A DNA stretch of 64,000 bases from Nocardioides aurantiacus (GTDB taxonomy: Bacteria > Actinomycetota > Actinomycetes > Propionibacteriales > Nocardioidaceae): contig NZ_RKHO01000001.1 of assembly GCF_003752505.1 (NCBI RefSeq), positions 1,302,001 through 1,366,000 of the forward strand. The letters are read 5' to 3'. A program made the position numbers and the translations under genes. A model generated the notes under the pieces. The model saw only the letters and a program-made list of their open reading frames with translations, ran no database searches and was not told the origin of the DNA. Within the stretch, counting starts at the first letter, position 1. Each line of letters starts with the position of its first letter. Below are positions 8,824 to 17,139 of this stretch, piece after piece.

Positions 8824-9072
8824 ATGAGCGAGACCCACGAGAACGCCTTCGCCTCCACCGCGAGCGCCGACACCGTCCCGTGGTGGTGGCAGCTCCTCGA
8901 CGCCGACGGGCGCGTGGTGACCGGCGAGCGGCGCGAGTTCCCCACGCGCAGCGACGCCGAGAGCTGGGTGGGCGAGGCCTACCCCGACCTCGCCGAGGAC
9001 GGGGTCGCCTCGGTGACCCTCTTCGAGGGCGACCGCGAGGTCTACGGCCCGATGTCCCTGGCCGCGGAGTGA
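8824..9072 (+). CDS. Small conserved actinobacterial protein
   Basis: An 82-residue acidic protein with a Trp-rich core (PWWWQLLDADGRVV) and a second half, SDAESWVGEAYPDLAEDGVASVTLFEGDREVYGPMSL, that looks like a small alpha/beta domain. GAGAGG lies 6 nt before the ATG. It follows gcvT by 37 bp on the same strand and may be co-transcribed. Similar short proteins occur in many actinobacteria, but I know of no assigned function. Confidence 0.7.
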   Translation: MSETHENAFASTASADTVPWWWQLLDADGRVVTGERREFPTRSDAESWVGEAYPDLAEDGVASVTLFEGDREVYGPMSLAAE

Positions 9073-9092
9073 GGCAGCCGTAGGGCGGCCGG

Positions 9093-9680
9093 CTACTTCG
9101 GCCGACCGCCGATGCGCACCTTCGGCTTGGGGGAGCGCAACGGCCGGACCTGCAGCGCCCGCAGCACGGCGTAGAACACGGTGCCGCGCTGGCTCTCCTC
9201 GGGGAAGCGCTCGCGCAGCGCGCGCTTGAGGCGGAAGACCAGCCACACGGTGTCGATGAGGACCACGAGGATCGTGGTCGTCCACAGCGCCCCGCCGAAG
9301 CGGACGAGGGCGGCGTTGCCCGAGGCCTGGAGCACGAAGGTCAGCAGCAGCAGGGGGAGCAGGAACTCCGCGATCGAGACGCGGGCGTCGACGAAGTCAC
9401 GGATGAAGCGCTTGACCGGGCCCTTGTCGCGGCTCATCAGGTAGCGCTCGTCGCCGTTCTTCATGCCCTCGCGCATCCGGCGGCTCTCCGCGGCGCGCTT
9501 GTCCCGGGCCTGGCGCCGGGCCTCCTTGCTGTCCGTCACCGCGCGGGCCCGCGCCTTGGCGGCCGCCTCGGCCTCGCGCCGCGTCGGCGTGGGGCGCCCC
9601 TTGCCGCTGCCGGTGGTGGTGCCGGCGGGGGAGGCGGTGGGCTGGGTGGCGGGCTCGTCGGCCTTGCTGCGGCGGAACAC
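9093..9680 (-). CDS. DUF3043 membrane protein
   Basis: This 195-residue actinobacterial protein has a long basic, Ala/Arg-rich coiled N-terminal half (RREAEAAAKARARAV, KEARRQARDKRAAESRRMREGMKNGD) followed by DKGPVKRFIRDFVDAR, the hallmark of DUF3043. Two hydrophobic helices follow (ISIAEFLLPLLLL-like and TTILVVLIDTVWLVFRL), then a basic tail. The N-terminus is probably cytoplasmic. It is divergent from pspA, whose promoter shares the 119-bp gap. Function unknown. Confidence 0.85.
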   Translation of the reverse strand: MFRRSKADEPATQPTASPAGTTTGSGKGRPTPTRREAEAAAKARARAVTDSKEARRQARDKRAAESRRMREGMKNGDERYLMSRDKGPVKRFIRDFVDARVSIAEFLLPLLLLTFVLQASGNAALVRFGGALWTTTILVVLIDTVWLVFRLKRALRERFPEESQRGTVFYAVLRALQVRPLRSPKPKVRIGGRPK

Positions 9681-9787
9681 GGGGCGATCCCCTCGGACGG
9701 TGGCGGTGGGCGGTCAGCGTACCCGTCGGCCTGCGTCCCTCGGCCGTGGCTCTGCGCGGGACCCTCGTCCTCGGTGGTGGAGGCCGG

Positions 9788-9793
9788 TACCGT
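9788..9793 (+). promoter_or_regulatory. -10 box for pspA, leaderless spacing
   Basis: TACCGT stands 6 nt before the pspA ATG (9800), predicting a leaderless or near-leaderless operon transcript. No clear -35 is visible, so an activator may be needed. Confidence 0.45.
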
Positions 9794-9799
9794 TGCTCC

Positions 9800-10594
9800 A
9801 TGAGCCTCATGAAGCGGATCAGCACGGTCTTCCGGGCCAAGGCCAACAGTGCCCTGGACAAGGCGGAGGACCCGCGCGAGACCCTCGACTACAGCTACCA
9901 GCGCCAGCTCGAGATGCTCACGAAGGTACGCCGCGGCGTGGCCGACGTGGCCACCAGCCGCAAGCGCGTCGAGCTGCAGATGAACCAGCTGCAGAACCAG
10001 AGCGACAAGCTGACCGCCCAGGCCCAGAAGGCTCTCGACATGGGTCGCGAGGACCTGGCCCGCGAGGCGCTGACCCGCAAGTCCGCCCTCACCGGGCAGC
10101 TGAGCGACCTGCAGGCGCAGCACGCCCAGCTCCAGGGCGAGGAGGAGAAGCTGACCCTCGCCTCGCAGCGGCTCCAGGCCAAGGTCGAGTCCTTCCGGAC
10201 CCGCAAGGAGACCATCAAGGCGACCTACACCGCCGCCGAGGCGCAGACCCGGATTGGCGAGGCCTTCTCCGGCATCTCCGAGGAGATGGGCGACGTCGGC
10301 ATGGCCATCCAGCGGGCCGAGGACAAGACCCTGCAGATGCAGGCCCGCGCCGGTGCCGTCGACGAGCTGATCGCGTCCGGTGCCCTCGACGACGCCAGCT
10401 CGATCAACCGCGGCGACGACATCTCGCGCGAGCTCGAGGCCATGAGCAGCCAGTCCGACGTCGAGTCCGAGCTCGCCGCGCTCAAGGGCAGGAGCAGCAA
10501 CGCCCCGACGCCCCAGCTCGACGCCCCCGACGCCGCGCCGGCGCCCGGTGCCCAGGGCCAGGCGGCTCCCCGTGCCGAGGGGGAGCAGCGGTGA
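9800..10594 (+). CDS. pspA: PspA/IM30 (ESCRT-III-like) membrane stress protein
   Basis: This 264-residue, almost entirely helical protein opens with an amphipathic N-terminal helix (MSLMKRISTVFRAKANSALDKAEDP) of the membrane-binding PspA/Vipp1 type. Long coiled-coil segments rich in Gln/Glu/Lys follow. PspA oligomers bind stressed inner membrane and limit proton leakage. A short Ala/Pro-rich tail ends the protein. It is the first gene of a four-gene run with pspAA, htpX and pspAB, the classical actinobacterial Psp arrangement. It overlaps pspAA by 4 bp (GTGA), implying translational coupling. Confidence 0.93.
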   Translation: MSLMKRISTVFRAKANSALDKAEDPRETLDYSYQRQLEMLTKVRRGVADVATSRKRVELQMNQLQNQSDKLTAQAQKALDMGREDLAREALTRKSALTGQLSDLQAQHAQLQGEEEKLTLASQRLQAKVESFRTRKETIKATYTAAEAQTRIGEAFSGISEEMGDVGMAIQRAEDKTLQMQARAGAVDELIASGALDDASSINRGDDISRELEAMSSQSDVESELAALKGRSSNAPTPQLDAPDAAPAPGAQGQAAPRAEGEQR

Positions 10595-10869
10595 TCGTCC
10601 GCATCCTCACCGAGGGCCAGCTCGAGGTCGCCGACGACCGGGTCGAGGCGCTCAACGCGCTCGACGCCGCCGTCGAGCAGGCCGTGGAGGCCGGCGACCA
10701 CGACGCCTTCGCCGACGCCCTCGCGGCGCTCCTCGAGGGCGTGCGCTCGTCGGGGAGCCCGCTGCCGGCCGACGTGCTGCACGACTCCGACCTGATCCTC
10801 CCGCCCGCGGACGCGACGCTGGAGGAGGTCCGCGAGATGCTGGGTGACGAGGGCCTCATCCCGGGGTGA
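10591..10869 (+). CDS. pspAA: PspA-associated protein PspAA
   Basis: A 92-residue cytosolic protein (VIVRILTEGQLEVADDRVEALNALD...), recognised by its position after pspA and by the N-terminal strand followed by acidic helices and a C-terminal LPPADATLEEVREML segment. PspAA proteins accompany PspA in actinobacteria and archaea and are thought to modulate it; the mechanism is unsettled. The GTG start overlaps the pspA stop, giving a tight stoichiometric link. Confidence 0.85.
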   Translation: MIVRILTEGQLEVADDRVEALNALDAAVEQAVEAGDHDAFADALAALLEGVRSSGSPLPADVLHDSDLILPPADATLEEVREMLGDEGLIPG

Positions 10870-10907
10870 GCGGGAACGACGCATGACCGTCCACGCGTTC
10901 ACCTGAC

Positions 10908-11828
10908 ATGGCCCGCACCCGCTTCGTCAACGACTCCGGACTGACCGTCCGGATGACCGCCGTCATGTTCATCCTCGGCGCGCTGTTCGTCGCCCTGGTC
11001 GTCGGCCTGATGTACGCCGTCGGCGGTGGTCTGGCCATCGTGATCGGCCTCGCCGGCATCGGCATCGCCTTCTTCCAGTGGTGGCGCTCGGACACCGTCG
11101 CCCTGCGGGCGATGGGGGCCCGGATCCTCACCCCCGAGCAGGCGCCCGAGCTGCACGGCATGATCGACCGGTTGTGCGCCATGGCCGACATGCCCAAGCC
11201 CCGCGTCGCGATCGCCGACACCCACATCCCCAACGCCTTCGCGACCGGCCGCTCCCCGGAGCGCTCCGCGGTCTGCGTCACGACCGGCATCCTGCAGCTG
11301 CTCACCGTCGAGGAGCTCGAGGGCGTCCTGGCCCACGAGCTCTCCCACGTCGCCCACCGCGACGTGCTGGTCATGACGGTGGCCTCCTCGGCCGGCATCG
11401 TGGCCGGCATGGTGACCCAGGGCGCCCAGTTCGGCGGGTTCGGCCTGGCGCGCTCGCGCGGCAACAACGACAACGGCGGTGGCGCCGCCGCCCTGGTGCT
11501 CGCGCTCGTCGTCTCCCTGGTCGTCTACGCCGTCAGCTTCGTCGCCCTGCGGCTGCTCTCGCGCTACCGCGAGCTGTGCGCCGACCGGTCGGGCGCCTAC
11601 CTGACCCAGAAGCCCAACGCGCTGGCCTCGGCGCTGACCAAGATCAGCGGCCAGATGAACGCGGTGCCCGAGCGCGACCTGCGTGCCGCCCAGTCGATGA
11701 ACGCCTTCTTCATCACCCCGGCCGTGCGCGGTGTCTCGATGAGCACCCTCACCGCGACCCACCCGCCGCTGGAGCAACGCCTCGACCAGCTCGCGAAGAT
11801 CGCCACGACCCTCGGCAAGACCTACTGA
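10908..11828 (+). CDS. htpX: HtpX-type M48 membrane metalloprotease
   Basis: The 306-residue product has two N-terminal membrane helices (VMFILGALFVALVVGLMYAV and a following Ile/Gly-rich segment), the zinc site HELSH in LAHELSHVAHRDVL, two further hydrophobic helices and the downstream ELCADRSGA glutamate ligand. HtpX degrades misfolded membrane proteins, which fits its place in the psp operon. The ATG at 10908 follows pspAA by 38 bp with no obvious Shine-Dalgarno. Length is normal. Confidence 0.95.
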   Translation: MARTRFVNDSGLTVRMTAVMFILGALFVALVVGLMYAVGGGLAIVIGLAGIGIAFFQWWRSDTVALRAMGARILTPEQAPELHGMIDRLCAMADMPKPRVAIADTHIPNAFATGRSPERSAVCVTTGILQLLTVEELEGVLAHELSHVAHRDVLVMTVASSAGIVAGMVTQGAQFGGFGLARSRGNNDNGGGAAALVLALVVSLVVYAVSFVALRLLSRYRELCADRSGAYLTQKPNALASALTKISGQMNAVPERDLRAAQSMNAFFITPAVRGVSMSTLTATHPPLEQRLDQLAKIATTLGKTY

Positions 11829-11830
11829 CC

Positions 11831-12397
11831 GTGGGCTTCTGGGACGCGATCCGGGGCCGCACCACGCCCCGGGCGGCCACGCTGGACGCGCTGTTCGCGG
11901 TGCCGTCCGCGGCGCTCACCCTCGAGGCCGGGCTCGGCCTGCGACCGACCGGTGCCGGCTCGGTGTGCTTCCGGGCCGCCGAGGGTGCGGCCTCGGTGCG
12001 CAGCCAGGCCGAGGCGGCCGAGCTCGTCGGCCACGACGGCGGGCCGCCGACCGAGTCGAGCGTCGACGACTACGGCTACACCTGGCTCACCGTGCGCACC
12101 GACCCGCCCGACCCCGCGACGCTGGTCACCGACCTGCACGCGGTCAACTCCGCCCTCGAGGCGCAGGGGTTCTCCTCGAGCCTGCTGTGCTCGGTGATCG
12201 CGTTCGTCGACGAGCAGGGGACCCGGGCCTACCTGGTCTACCTCTACAAGCAGGGCACGTTCTACCCGTTCGTGCCCTCGGGGCCGTCGACGCGCGACAC
12301 CCTGCGCGAGCGCCAGCTGCGCGACGAGGTGGGCTCCGACGTCCCGATCGAGCCCGACACGGGCCGGTGGATGCCGATCTGGGGTCTGCCCGTCTAG
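11831..12397 (+). CDS. pspAB: PspA-associated protein PspAB
   Basis: The product has 188 residues starting at a GTG two bases after the htpX stop. N-terminal GFWDAIRGRTTP and the later SSLLCSVIAFVDEQGTRAYLVYLYKQGTFYPFVP segment are typical of PspAB, a soluble partner in the pspA-pspAA-htpX-pspAB cluster. It probably works with PspA and HtpX in the envelope stress response; its biochemistry is not known. It ends with PDTGRWMPIWGLPV, the expected terminus. Confidence 0.85.
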   Translation: MGFWDAIRGRTTPRAATLDALFAVPSAALTLEAGLGLRPTGAGSVCFRAAEGAASVRSQAEAAELVGHDGGPPTESSVDDYGYTWLTVRTDPPDPATLVTDLHAVNSALEAQGFSSSLLCSVIAFVDEQGTRAYLVYLYKQGTFYPFVPSGPSTRDTLRERQLRDEVGSDVPIEPDTGRWMPIWGLPV

Positions 12398-12430
12398 CGC
12401 GGAATGCAGTGCGCACGGCGCGATTGCGTC

Positions 12431-12436
12431 TAGTAT
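12431..12436 (+). promoter_or_regulatory. -10 box for a leaderless histidine kinase transcript
   Basis: TAGTAT is followed after 7 nt by the ATG at 12444. An upstream in-frame ATG at 12435 lies inside the hexamer itself, so it would not be transcribed from this promoter; that decides the start. Confidence 0.5.
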
Positions 12437-12443
12437 GCCCGAT

Positions 12444-13745
12444 ATGGGAGTCGCGGAGCGGATGCGTGACGCCGAGATCGCGGCGCTCGACCTGCTCGAC
12501 GGCGCCCCGCCGGAGCTGCTGGACCACCTCGTCCGCGCCGCGGCGCTGATGACCGGCGCCAAGGCCGCGCGGATCAACGTCATCAGCTCCGAGGCCCAGC
12601 ACGCGATCGCCGACTCCACCGGCGCGGTCGGGCGCGACGACCTCGAGGCCTCGCTGTGCGCCCGGGTGCTGCGCCGCCCCCAGCGGCAGCAGCTGGTGCC
12701 CGACGCGATGCTCGACCCCCGCTTCTCCGACAGCGTCTTCGTCAGCTCGGGCGCCATCACGACGTACGCCGCCGCCCAGCTCGTCACCCGCAACGGCGTG
12801 TCCATCGGCACCCTGTGCATCTTCGACCCCGACCCGGTCGAGATCACCCAGGACATGATGGACAGCCTCGAGCAGCTCAGCGAGGCGGCCGTCAAGGCGA
12901 TGGAGATGCGGCAGGAGCACGCCACCATGACCCGGCTGCTGGAGTCGCTGGCCGGTGGCAGCCGCGAGCTGCGGCGGTCCAACGAGCACCTAGCCGCCTT
13001 CGCCGGCCAGGTCAGCCACGACGTGCAGGGCCCGCTGGCCGCGGTGCAGATGTCGTTGCAGCTGCTCGAGGAGGAGCTCGGCCCCGACGGCACCCCCGAC
13101 GGCGCCCCGGACGGCGCCCCCGTCGCCGACCCCGTCGCCGTCGCCATGCTGATGCGCACGGCCATGTCGGGTGCGCAGCGGATGCGCGCCACCGTGGCCG
13201 GGCTGATGGACTTCGCCGTCCTCGGTGGTCGGCTCGAGGTCGCGCGGCTCGACACCGGCGCCCTCGTGACGGACGTGCTGCAGGACCTCTCGGCCCGCCG
13301 CGGTCGCACGGAGGTCGTCGTCGAGGACCTGCCAGCCGTCCACGGCGACGGCGTGCAGGTCCGCGCGGTGCTCCAGAACCTGCTGGCCAACGCCATGAAG
13401 TACGCCGTGGCCGAGCACCCCGTCATCCGCGTCAGCGGGCGCACCGTGGCCGGCGTGACGCGTCTCAGCGTCGCCGACAACGGCCCCGGGGTGCCCGAGG
13501 CCCAGCGGCACCAGGTCTTCGACCTGATGGTGCGGGGGGACGGTGTCAGCCAGACCGGCGTCGACGGCCTGGGCATCGGCCTGGCGACGTGCCGGAGGAT
13601 CGTGGAGTCCCACGGCGGTCGGATCGGTGTGGACGACGCTCCCGGCGGTGGCGCGGACTTCTGGTTCGAGCTGCCCGACCAACCCGACCAATCCGACCAA
13701 TCTGACCAAGCGGACACACCGGGCACACCGGGCACGGTGGCCTGA
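12444..13745 (+). CDS. GAF-domain sensor histidine kinase, first of a tandem pair
   Basis: A 433-residue cytosolic kinase without membrane segments. A GAF sensor domain (about 20-150) is followed by a coiled helix and the phosphoacceptor box QVSHDVQGPL (His192). The ATPase domain has the N box QNLLANAMKY, G1 DNGPGVP and G2 GLGIGL. Two low-complexity tracts stand out: PDGTPDGAPDGAP inside the dimerisation region, and a C-terminal run of Pro/Ser-Asp-Gln triplets encoded by four near-identical 9-bp units (13674-13709). No response regulator is adjacent, so its partner is unknown; the paralogue follows 73 bp downstream. Confidence 0.9.
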   Translation: MGVAERMRDAEIAALDLLDGAPPELLDHLVRAAALMTGAKAARINVISSEAQHAIADSTGAVGRDDLEASLCARVLRRPQRQQLVPDAMLDPRFSDSVFVSSGAITTYAAAQLVTRNGVSIGTLCIFDPDPVEITQDMMDSLEQLSEAAVKAMEMRQEHATMTRLLESLAGGSRELRRSNEHLAAFAGQVSHDVQGPLAAVQMSLQLLEEELGPDGTPDGAPDGAPVADPVAVAMLMRTAMSGAQRMRATVAGLMDFAVLGGRLEVARLDTGALVTDVLQDLSARRGRTEVVVEDLPAVHGDGVQVRAVLQNLLANAMKYAVAEHPVIRVSGRTVAGVTRLSVADNGPGVPEAQRHQVFDLMVRGDGVSQTGVDGLGIGLATCRRIVESHGGRIGVDDAPGGGADFWFELPDQPDQSDQSDQADTPGTPGTVA

Positions 13746-13818
13746 CCGGACTTCGTGGTCCGGCTGCGCCGTGGCGGGCCGTGGGTCACACTGCTTCCTG
13801 ACCAGGTCAGGGGGCCGC

Positions 13819-15054
13819 ATGCACGACGCCGGCAAGGCACCCTCGCGCGCGGCGGTGGACCGGGTGCGTGACGCCCAGGTCGACGCCTACCGCGTCGCGG
13901 GCCTGCCGCGGGCGGAGCTCACCGACCTCGCCCGCCTGGCGGCCCAGCTCGCCGGCGTCCCGGCGGCCGCGGTCAACCTGATGCGCGCCGGCGACCAGAC
14001 CACCGTCGCGGCGTACGGCACCGGGACCGAGGTGTGCGACCGCGAGGACGCGATGTGCGCCGCGATCCTGTACGACGGCCACCCGGTGCGCGTGGCGGAC
14101 GCGTCGGCAGACCCCCGCTGGGCCGACAACCCCTACGTCACGGGGGAGCGCAACTCCTTCCGCTTCTACTGCGCCCACCAGCTCGTCACGCCCGACGGCG
14201 TGGTCTTCGGGACGCTCTGCGTCTTCGACCACGTGCCCCGCGACATCACCGACGAGGTCGACGACCTGCTGGGCGACCTCGCCCACCGGGTGGTCGACCT
14301 GCTCGAGCTGCGGGTGCGCACCCGCCAGCTCGAGGACGCGGTGCGGGACCTCACCGAGACCCGCGGTCAGCTCGAGCGCTCCAACGAGCGCCTCAGCCTG
14401 TTCGCCGCCCAGGTCGCCCACGACCTCAAGGGCCCGCTGGCCTCGCTGTCCTTCGCGCTCGGCGTGCTCGACGACCACGACGGGTCGGTCGCCCCCGAGG
14501 ACGCGTGGCTGGTCGCGCGCGCCCGCGGGAGCGTCAACCGGATGGACGGGCTGATCGGCGACATCCTGCGCTTCGCCACCGTCCAGGGCGGGGTGCTGGT
14601 CGACGAGGTCGACCTCGCCGACCTGGTGCGCGAGGTGTGCGTCGACCTCGCGCTGCAGCTGCAGCGGGTCGAGGTGGTGATGGGGGACCTGCCCGTGGTC
14701 AGCGGTGACCGCACCCAGCTGCGCCTGGTGGTGCAGAACCTCGTCGCCAACGCCGCGCGCTTCACCCGCGACCGCGGCGACGCGCTGGTCCGGGTCTCGG
14801 CCGGTCACGGCGAGGACGCCGGTCGTGCCGGTCGCCGCGGCTGGTGGCTCGAGGTCGGGGACAACGGCCCCGGCGTGCCCGACGAGGACCGCGAGCGGGT
14901 CTTCGAGCTGATGGTGCAGGGCACGTCGTCCGACGGCCTGGGCATCGGCCTGGCCACGGCCCGCCGGCTCGTGGAGGCCCACGGCGGGACGGTCCGCATC
15001 GGCGACTCCCCCGAGGGCGGGGCGCTGCTGCGCATCGAGGTGCCCGCGGGCTGA
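13819..15054 (+). CDS. GAF-domain sensor histidine kinase, second of a tandem pair
   Basis: The 411-residue paralogue of the preceding kinase has the same order: GAF domain (about 20-160, with YCAHQLVTPDGVVFGTLCVFD matching its neighbour's AAQLVTRNGVSIGTLCIFD), phosphoacceptor box QVAHDLKGPL (His201), N box QNLVANAARF, G1 DNGPGVP and G2 GLGIGLATARRLV. It lacks the neighbour's repeat tail. The ATG at 13819 has a nearby AGGGGG Shine-Dalgarno; longer in-frame extensions run into the upstream gene. A tandem duplication is the simplest origin. A heterodimer with the neighbour is possible but unproven. Confidence 0.9.
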   Translation: MHDAGKAPSRAAVDRVRDAQVDAYRVAGLPRAELTDLARLAAQLAGVPAAAVNLMRAGDQTTVAAYGTGTEVCDREDAMCAAILYDGHPVRVADASADPRWADNPYVTGERNSFRFYCAHQLVTPDGVVFGTLCVFDHVPRDITDEVDDLLGDLAHRVVDLLELRVRTRQLEDAVRDLTETRGQLERSNERLSLFAAQVAHDLKGPLASLSFALGVLDDHDGSVAPEDAWLVARARGSVNRMDGLIGDILRFATVQGGVLVDEVDLADLVREVCVDLALQLQRVEVVMGDLPVVSGDRTQLRLVVQNLVANAARFTRDRGDALVRVSAGHGEDAGRAGRRGWWLEVGDNGPGVPDEDRERVFELMVQGTSSDGLGIGLATARRLVEAHGGTVRIGDSPEGGALLRIEVPAG

Positions 15055-15075
15055 GGACCCGTGCGGTCCCCGGGC

Positions 15076-15081
15076 TAGGGT
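15076..15081 (+). promoter_or_regulatory. -10 box for leaderless glycerate kinase
   Basis: TAGGGT lies 6 nt before the ATG at 15088; no Shine-Dalgarno is present. Confidence 0.45.
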
Positions 15082-15087
15082 CCGAGC

Positions 15088-16182
15088 ATGCGCGTGGTCA
15101 TCGCTCCCGACAAGTTCGCCGGCACGTTGAGCGCGGTCGAGGCGGCCGCCGCGATCGCGGCGGGCTGGTCGCGACGTGCTCCCGGCGACGAGCTGGTGCA
15201 GGTCCCGATGTCCGACGGGGGGCCCGGGTTCGTCGACGTGCTGCACGCCGCGCTCGGGGGCGAGCTGCAGGCCGTGACCGTCGACGACCCGTACGGCGCG
15301 CCCGTCCCCGCCGCGGTGCTGCGCGTGGGCGACACCGCCTACCTCGAGTGCGCGCAGGCCGTCGGGCTGCACCTGACCGAGCCCGACCGGCGGCGACCCG
15401 AGGACGGCACCACCGTCGGCCTGGGCCAGCTGCTCGCCGCCGCGGTCGAGGGCGGTGCCCGCCGGGTCGTGGTCGGCCTGGGTGGCTCGGCCACCAACGA
15501 CGCCGGCGCCGGCCTCCTGGCCGCCCTGGGTGCCACCGCCGGGACGGGCTCGCTGACGCAGGGCGCCACGGGGCTCGCCGAGGTCGCCGACGTCGACGTG
15601 AGCGCCGCCCTGGCCGCGGTGGAGGGTATCGAGCTGGTCGTGGCCAGCGACGTCGACAACCCGCTGCTCGGCATCACCGGCGCCACCAAGATCTTCGGGC
15701 CCCAGAAGGGGCTCCCCGACGAGCGCCTCGTCGTCGTCGACGGCTGGCTCCAGCGCTTCGCCGAGCAGACCGACCGCAAGCTGGCCGCCCGCAAGGGCAC
15801 CGGCGCCGCCGGCGGGCTCGGCTTCGCGCTCCAGCTCCTCGGCGCCGAGCAGACCAGCGGTGTGGTGGTGGTCGCCGAGGCCGTCGGGCTGGCCGACCTG
15901 GTGCGCGGGTCCGGCCTGGTGCTCACCGGCGAGGGGGCCTTCGACTTCCAGTCGCGCTCGGGCAAGGTGCCCTACGGCGTGGCCGAGGTCGCGGCGACGG
16001 CGACGGTGCCGTGCGTGGCGCTGGCCGGCCAGGTGCTGGTGGGGTCCCGCGAGATGCGCGCGCTCGGCGTGGAGTCGGCGTACTCCCTCGTCGACCTGGT
16101 GGGGGAGGAGCGCGCCTTCGCCGCGCCCGCGGACGCCCTGGCCGAGCTGGCCGAGCGCACCGCCCGCACCTGGTCGCGCTGA
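15088..16182 (+). CDS. glxK: Glycerate kinase (GarK/GlxK family)
   Basis: This 364-residue cytosolic enzyme phosphorylates D-glycerate. The family N-terminus is VVIAPDKFAGTLSAVEAAAAIAAGW, followed by PMSDGGPGFVD, GLGGSATNDAGAG, the ITGATKIFGPQKG loop and a C-terminal LTGEGAFDFQSRSGKVPYGVA segment, all typical. The length is normal. Glycerate links photorespiratory-type or glyoxylate metabolism to glycolysis; no glyoxylate genes are adjacent, so the source of glycerate is not shown. Confidence 0.93.
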   Translation: MRVVIAPDKFAGTLSAVEAAAAIAAGWSRRAPGDELVQVPMSDGGPGFVDVLHAALGGELQAVTVDDPYGAPVPAAVLRVGDTAYLECAQAVGLHLTEPDRRRPEDGTTVGLGQLLAAAVEGGARRVVVGLGGSATNDAGAGLLAALGATAGTGSLTQGATGLAEVADVDVSAALAAVEGIELVVASDVDNPLLGITGATKIFGPQKGLPDERLVVVDGWLQRFAEQTDRKLAARKGTGAAGGLGFALQLLGAEQTSGVVVVAEAVGLADLVRGSGLVLTGEGAFDFQSRSGKVPYGVAEVAATATVPCVALAGQVLVGSREMRALGVESAYSLVDLVGEERAFAAPADALAELAERTARTWSR

Positions 16183-16255
16183 TGGCTCGGAATATCCGGT
16201 CGTGTGCGACGATTGAGACGTCGTATCGCGCACCCGATCAGCACTGGAGAGCCAC

Positions 16256-16618
16256 ATGACCGAGCAGGTCGACACCGCTAGCGAGATCCGCACCGACGGC
16301 ATCAACGTCACCGACACCGCGTCGAGCAAGGTCAAGAGCCTCCTGGAGCAGGAGGGTCGCGACGACCTCCAGCTGCGCATCGCCGTCCAGCCCGGTGGCT
16401 GCTCGGGGCTGCGCTACCAGCTCTTCTTCGACGAGCGCACCCTCGACGGCGACGTCGTCACCGACTTCGACGGCGTGTCCGTGGTGGTGGACCGCATGAG
16501 CGTCCCCTACCTCAACGGCGCCACCATCGACTTCATGGACTCGATCGAGAAGCAGGGCTTCACCATCGACAACCCCAACGCCACCGGCTCCTGCGCCTGC
16601 GGCGACAGCTTCCACTGA
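16256..16618 (+). CDS. erpA: Iron-sulfur cluster insertion protein, A-type carrier
   Basis: A 120-residue HesB/IscA/ErpA protein that hands Fe-S clusters to apo-targets. The three conserved cysteines are visible in QPGGCSGLRYQLFFD and in the C-terminal GSCACGDSF. GGAGAG lies 5 nt before the ATG. It stands alone, with its own promoter region and a strong hairpin downstream. The nearby respiratory genes include a Rieske protein, a plausible client, although that link is only inferred. Confidence 0.93.
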   Translation: MTEQVDTASEIRTDGINVTDTASSKVKSLLEQEGRDDLQLRIAVQPGGCSGLRYQLFFDERTLDGDVVTDFDGVSVVVDRMSVPYLNGATIDFMDSIEKQGFTIDNPNATGSCACGDSFH

Positions 16619-16688
16619 GCCACGGCCCCTCGGGGCCACGGATTTCCAAGGCCGGTCCCCACCGGCGCCCCGCGCCCTGTCGGACGCG

Positions 16689-16726
16689 ACGAGAGGCGGC
16701 CCTCCTTCGGGAGGTCCGCCTCTCGT
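16689..16726 (+). terminator. Hairpin with TTCG tetraloop downstream of erpA
   Basis: 16689-16699 pairs with 16716-16726 (11 bp), then one mismatch, then CCTCC/GGAGG closed by TTCG. No T-run follows. It lies between erpA and the convergent small gene at 16755-16994 and can serve both. Confidence 0.65.
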
Positions 16727-16754
16727 GCTGTCCGGACACGGGGCCCGGTCGCTG

Positions 16755-16994
16755 CTAGTCGAGGTGCAGGTGCAGCCGCGAGGCCAGGTGGGCGGCCGCC
16801 CGGCTCACCGTGACCCGGGCCTTGCGGACCTCGCGCGGGAAGGCGTCGTAGGCGAGCGAGGGCGCCGGTCGGCCGACGGCCCCGTCCTCGATGCGCTGGT
16901 GCGCGAGGTGGAAGCGCTCCCCGCAGGCGGCGCAGTCGGAGGTCATCGTGGGCGCGGGGTCCTGGTCGGCGTACGCGAGGCGCTCGTAGGTCAT
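16755..16994 (-). CDS. Small protein with single CxxC
   Basis: A 79-residue protein starting MTYERLAYADQDPAPTMTSDCAACGERFHLAHQRIEDG. The SDCAACGERFHLAH segment (CxxC followed by a His) could hold a metal, but a full four-ligand zinc ribbon is not present. The C-terminal half is Arg/Ala/His-rich. The start is supported by a TAGCGT box 7 nt upstream. It is divergent from adoK. No function can be assigned. Confidence 0.6.
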   Translation of the reverse strand: MTYERLAYADQDPAPTMTSDCAACGERFHLAHQRIEDGAVGRPAPSLAYDAFPREVRKARVTVSRAAAHLASRLHLHLD

Positions 16995-17001
16995 GCCGGC
17001 G

Positions 17002-17007
17002 ACGCTA
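17002..17007 (-). promoter_or_regulatory. -10 box for the leaderless small CxxC gene
   Basis: On the minus strand TAGCGT lies 7 nt before the ATG at 16994. Confidence 0.45.
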
Positions 17008-17139
17008 GGGGCTACTCGGGGGTACTCCGAGCGGTACCGCTGGGTAGTGTTCAGGACGCGTCGCGCGGGACCTCCCAGCGTCCCCGGGGCGTCCGAGAGC
17101 CGACCTCCCTGCCCGTTGAGCCCGCCCCGAAGGACGCCC

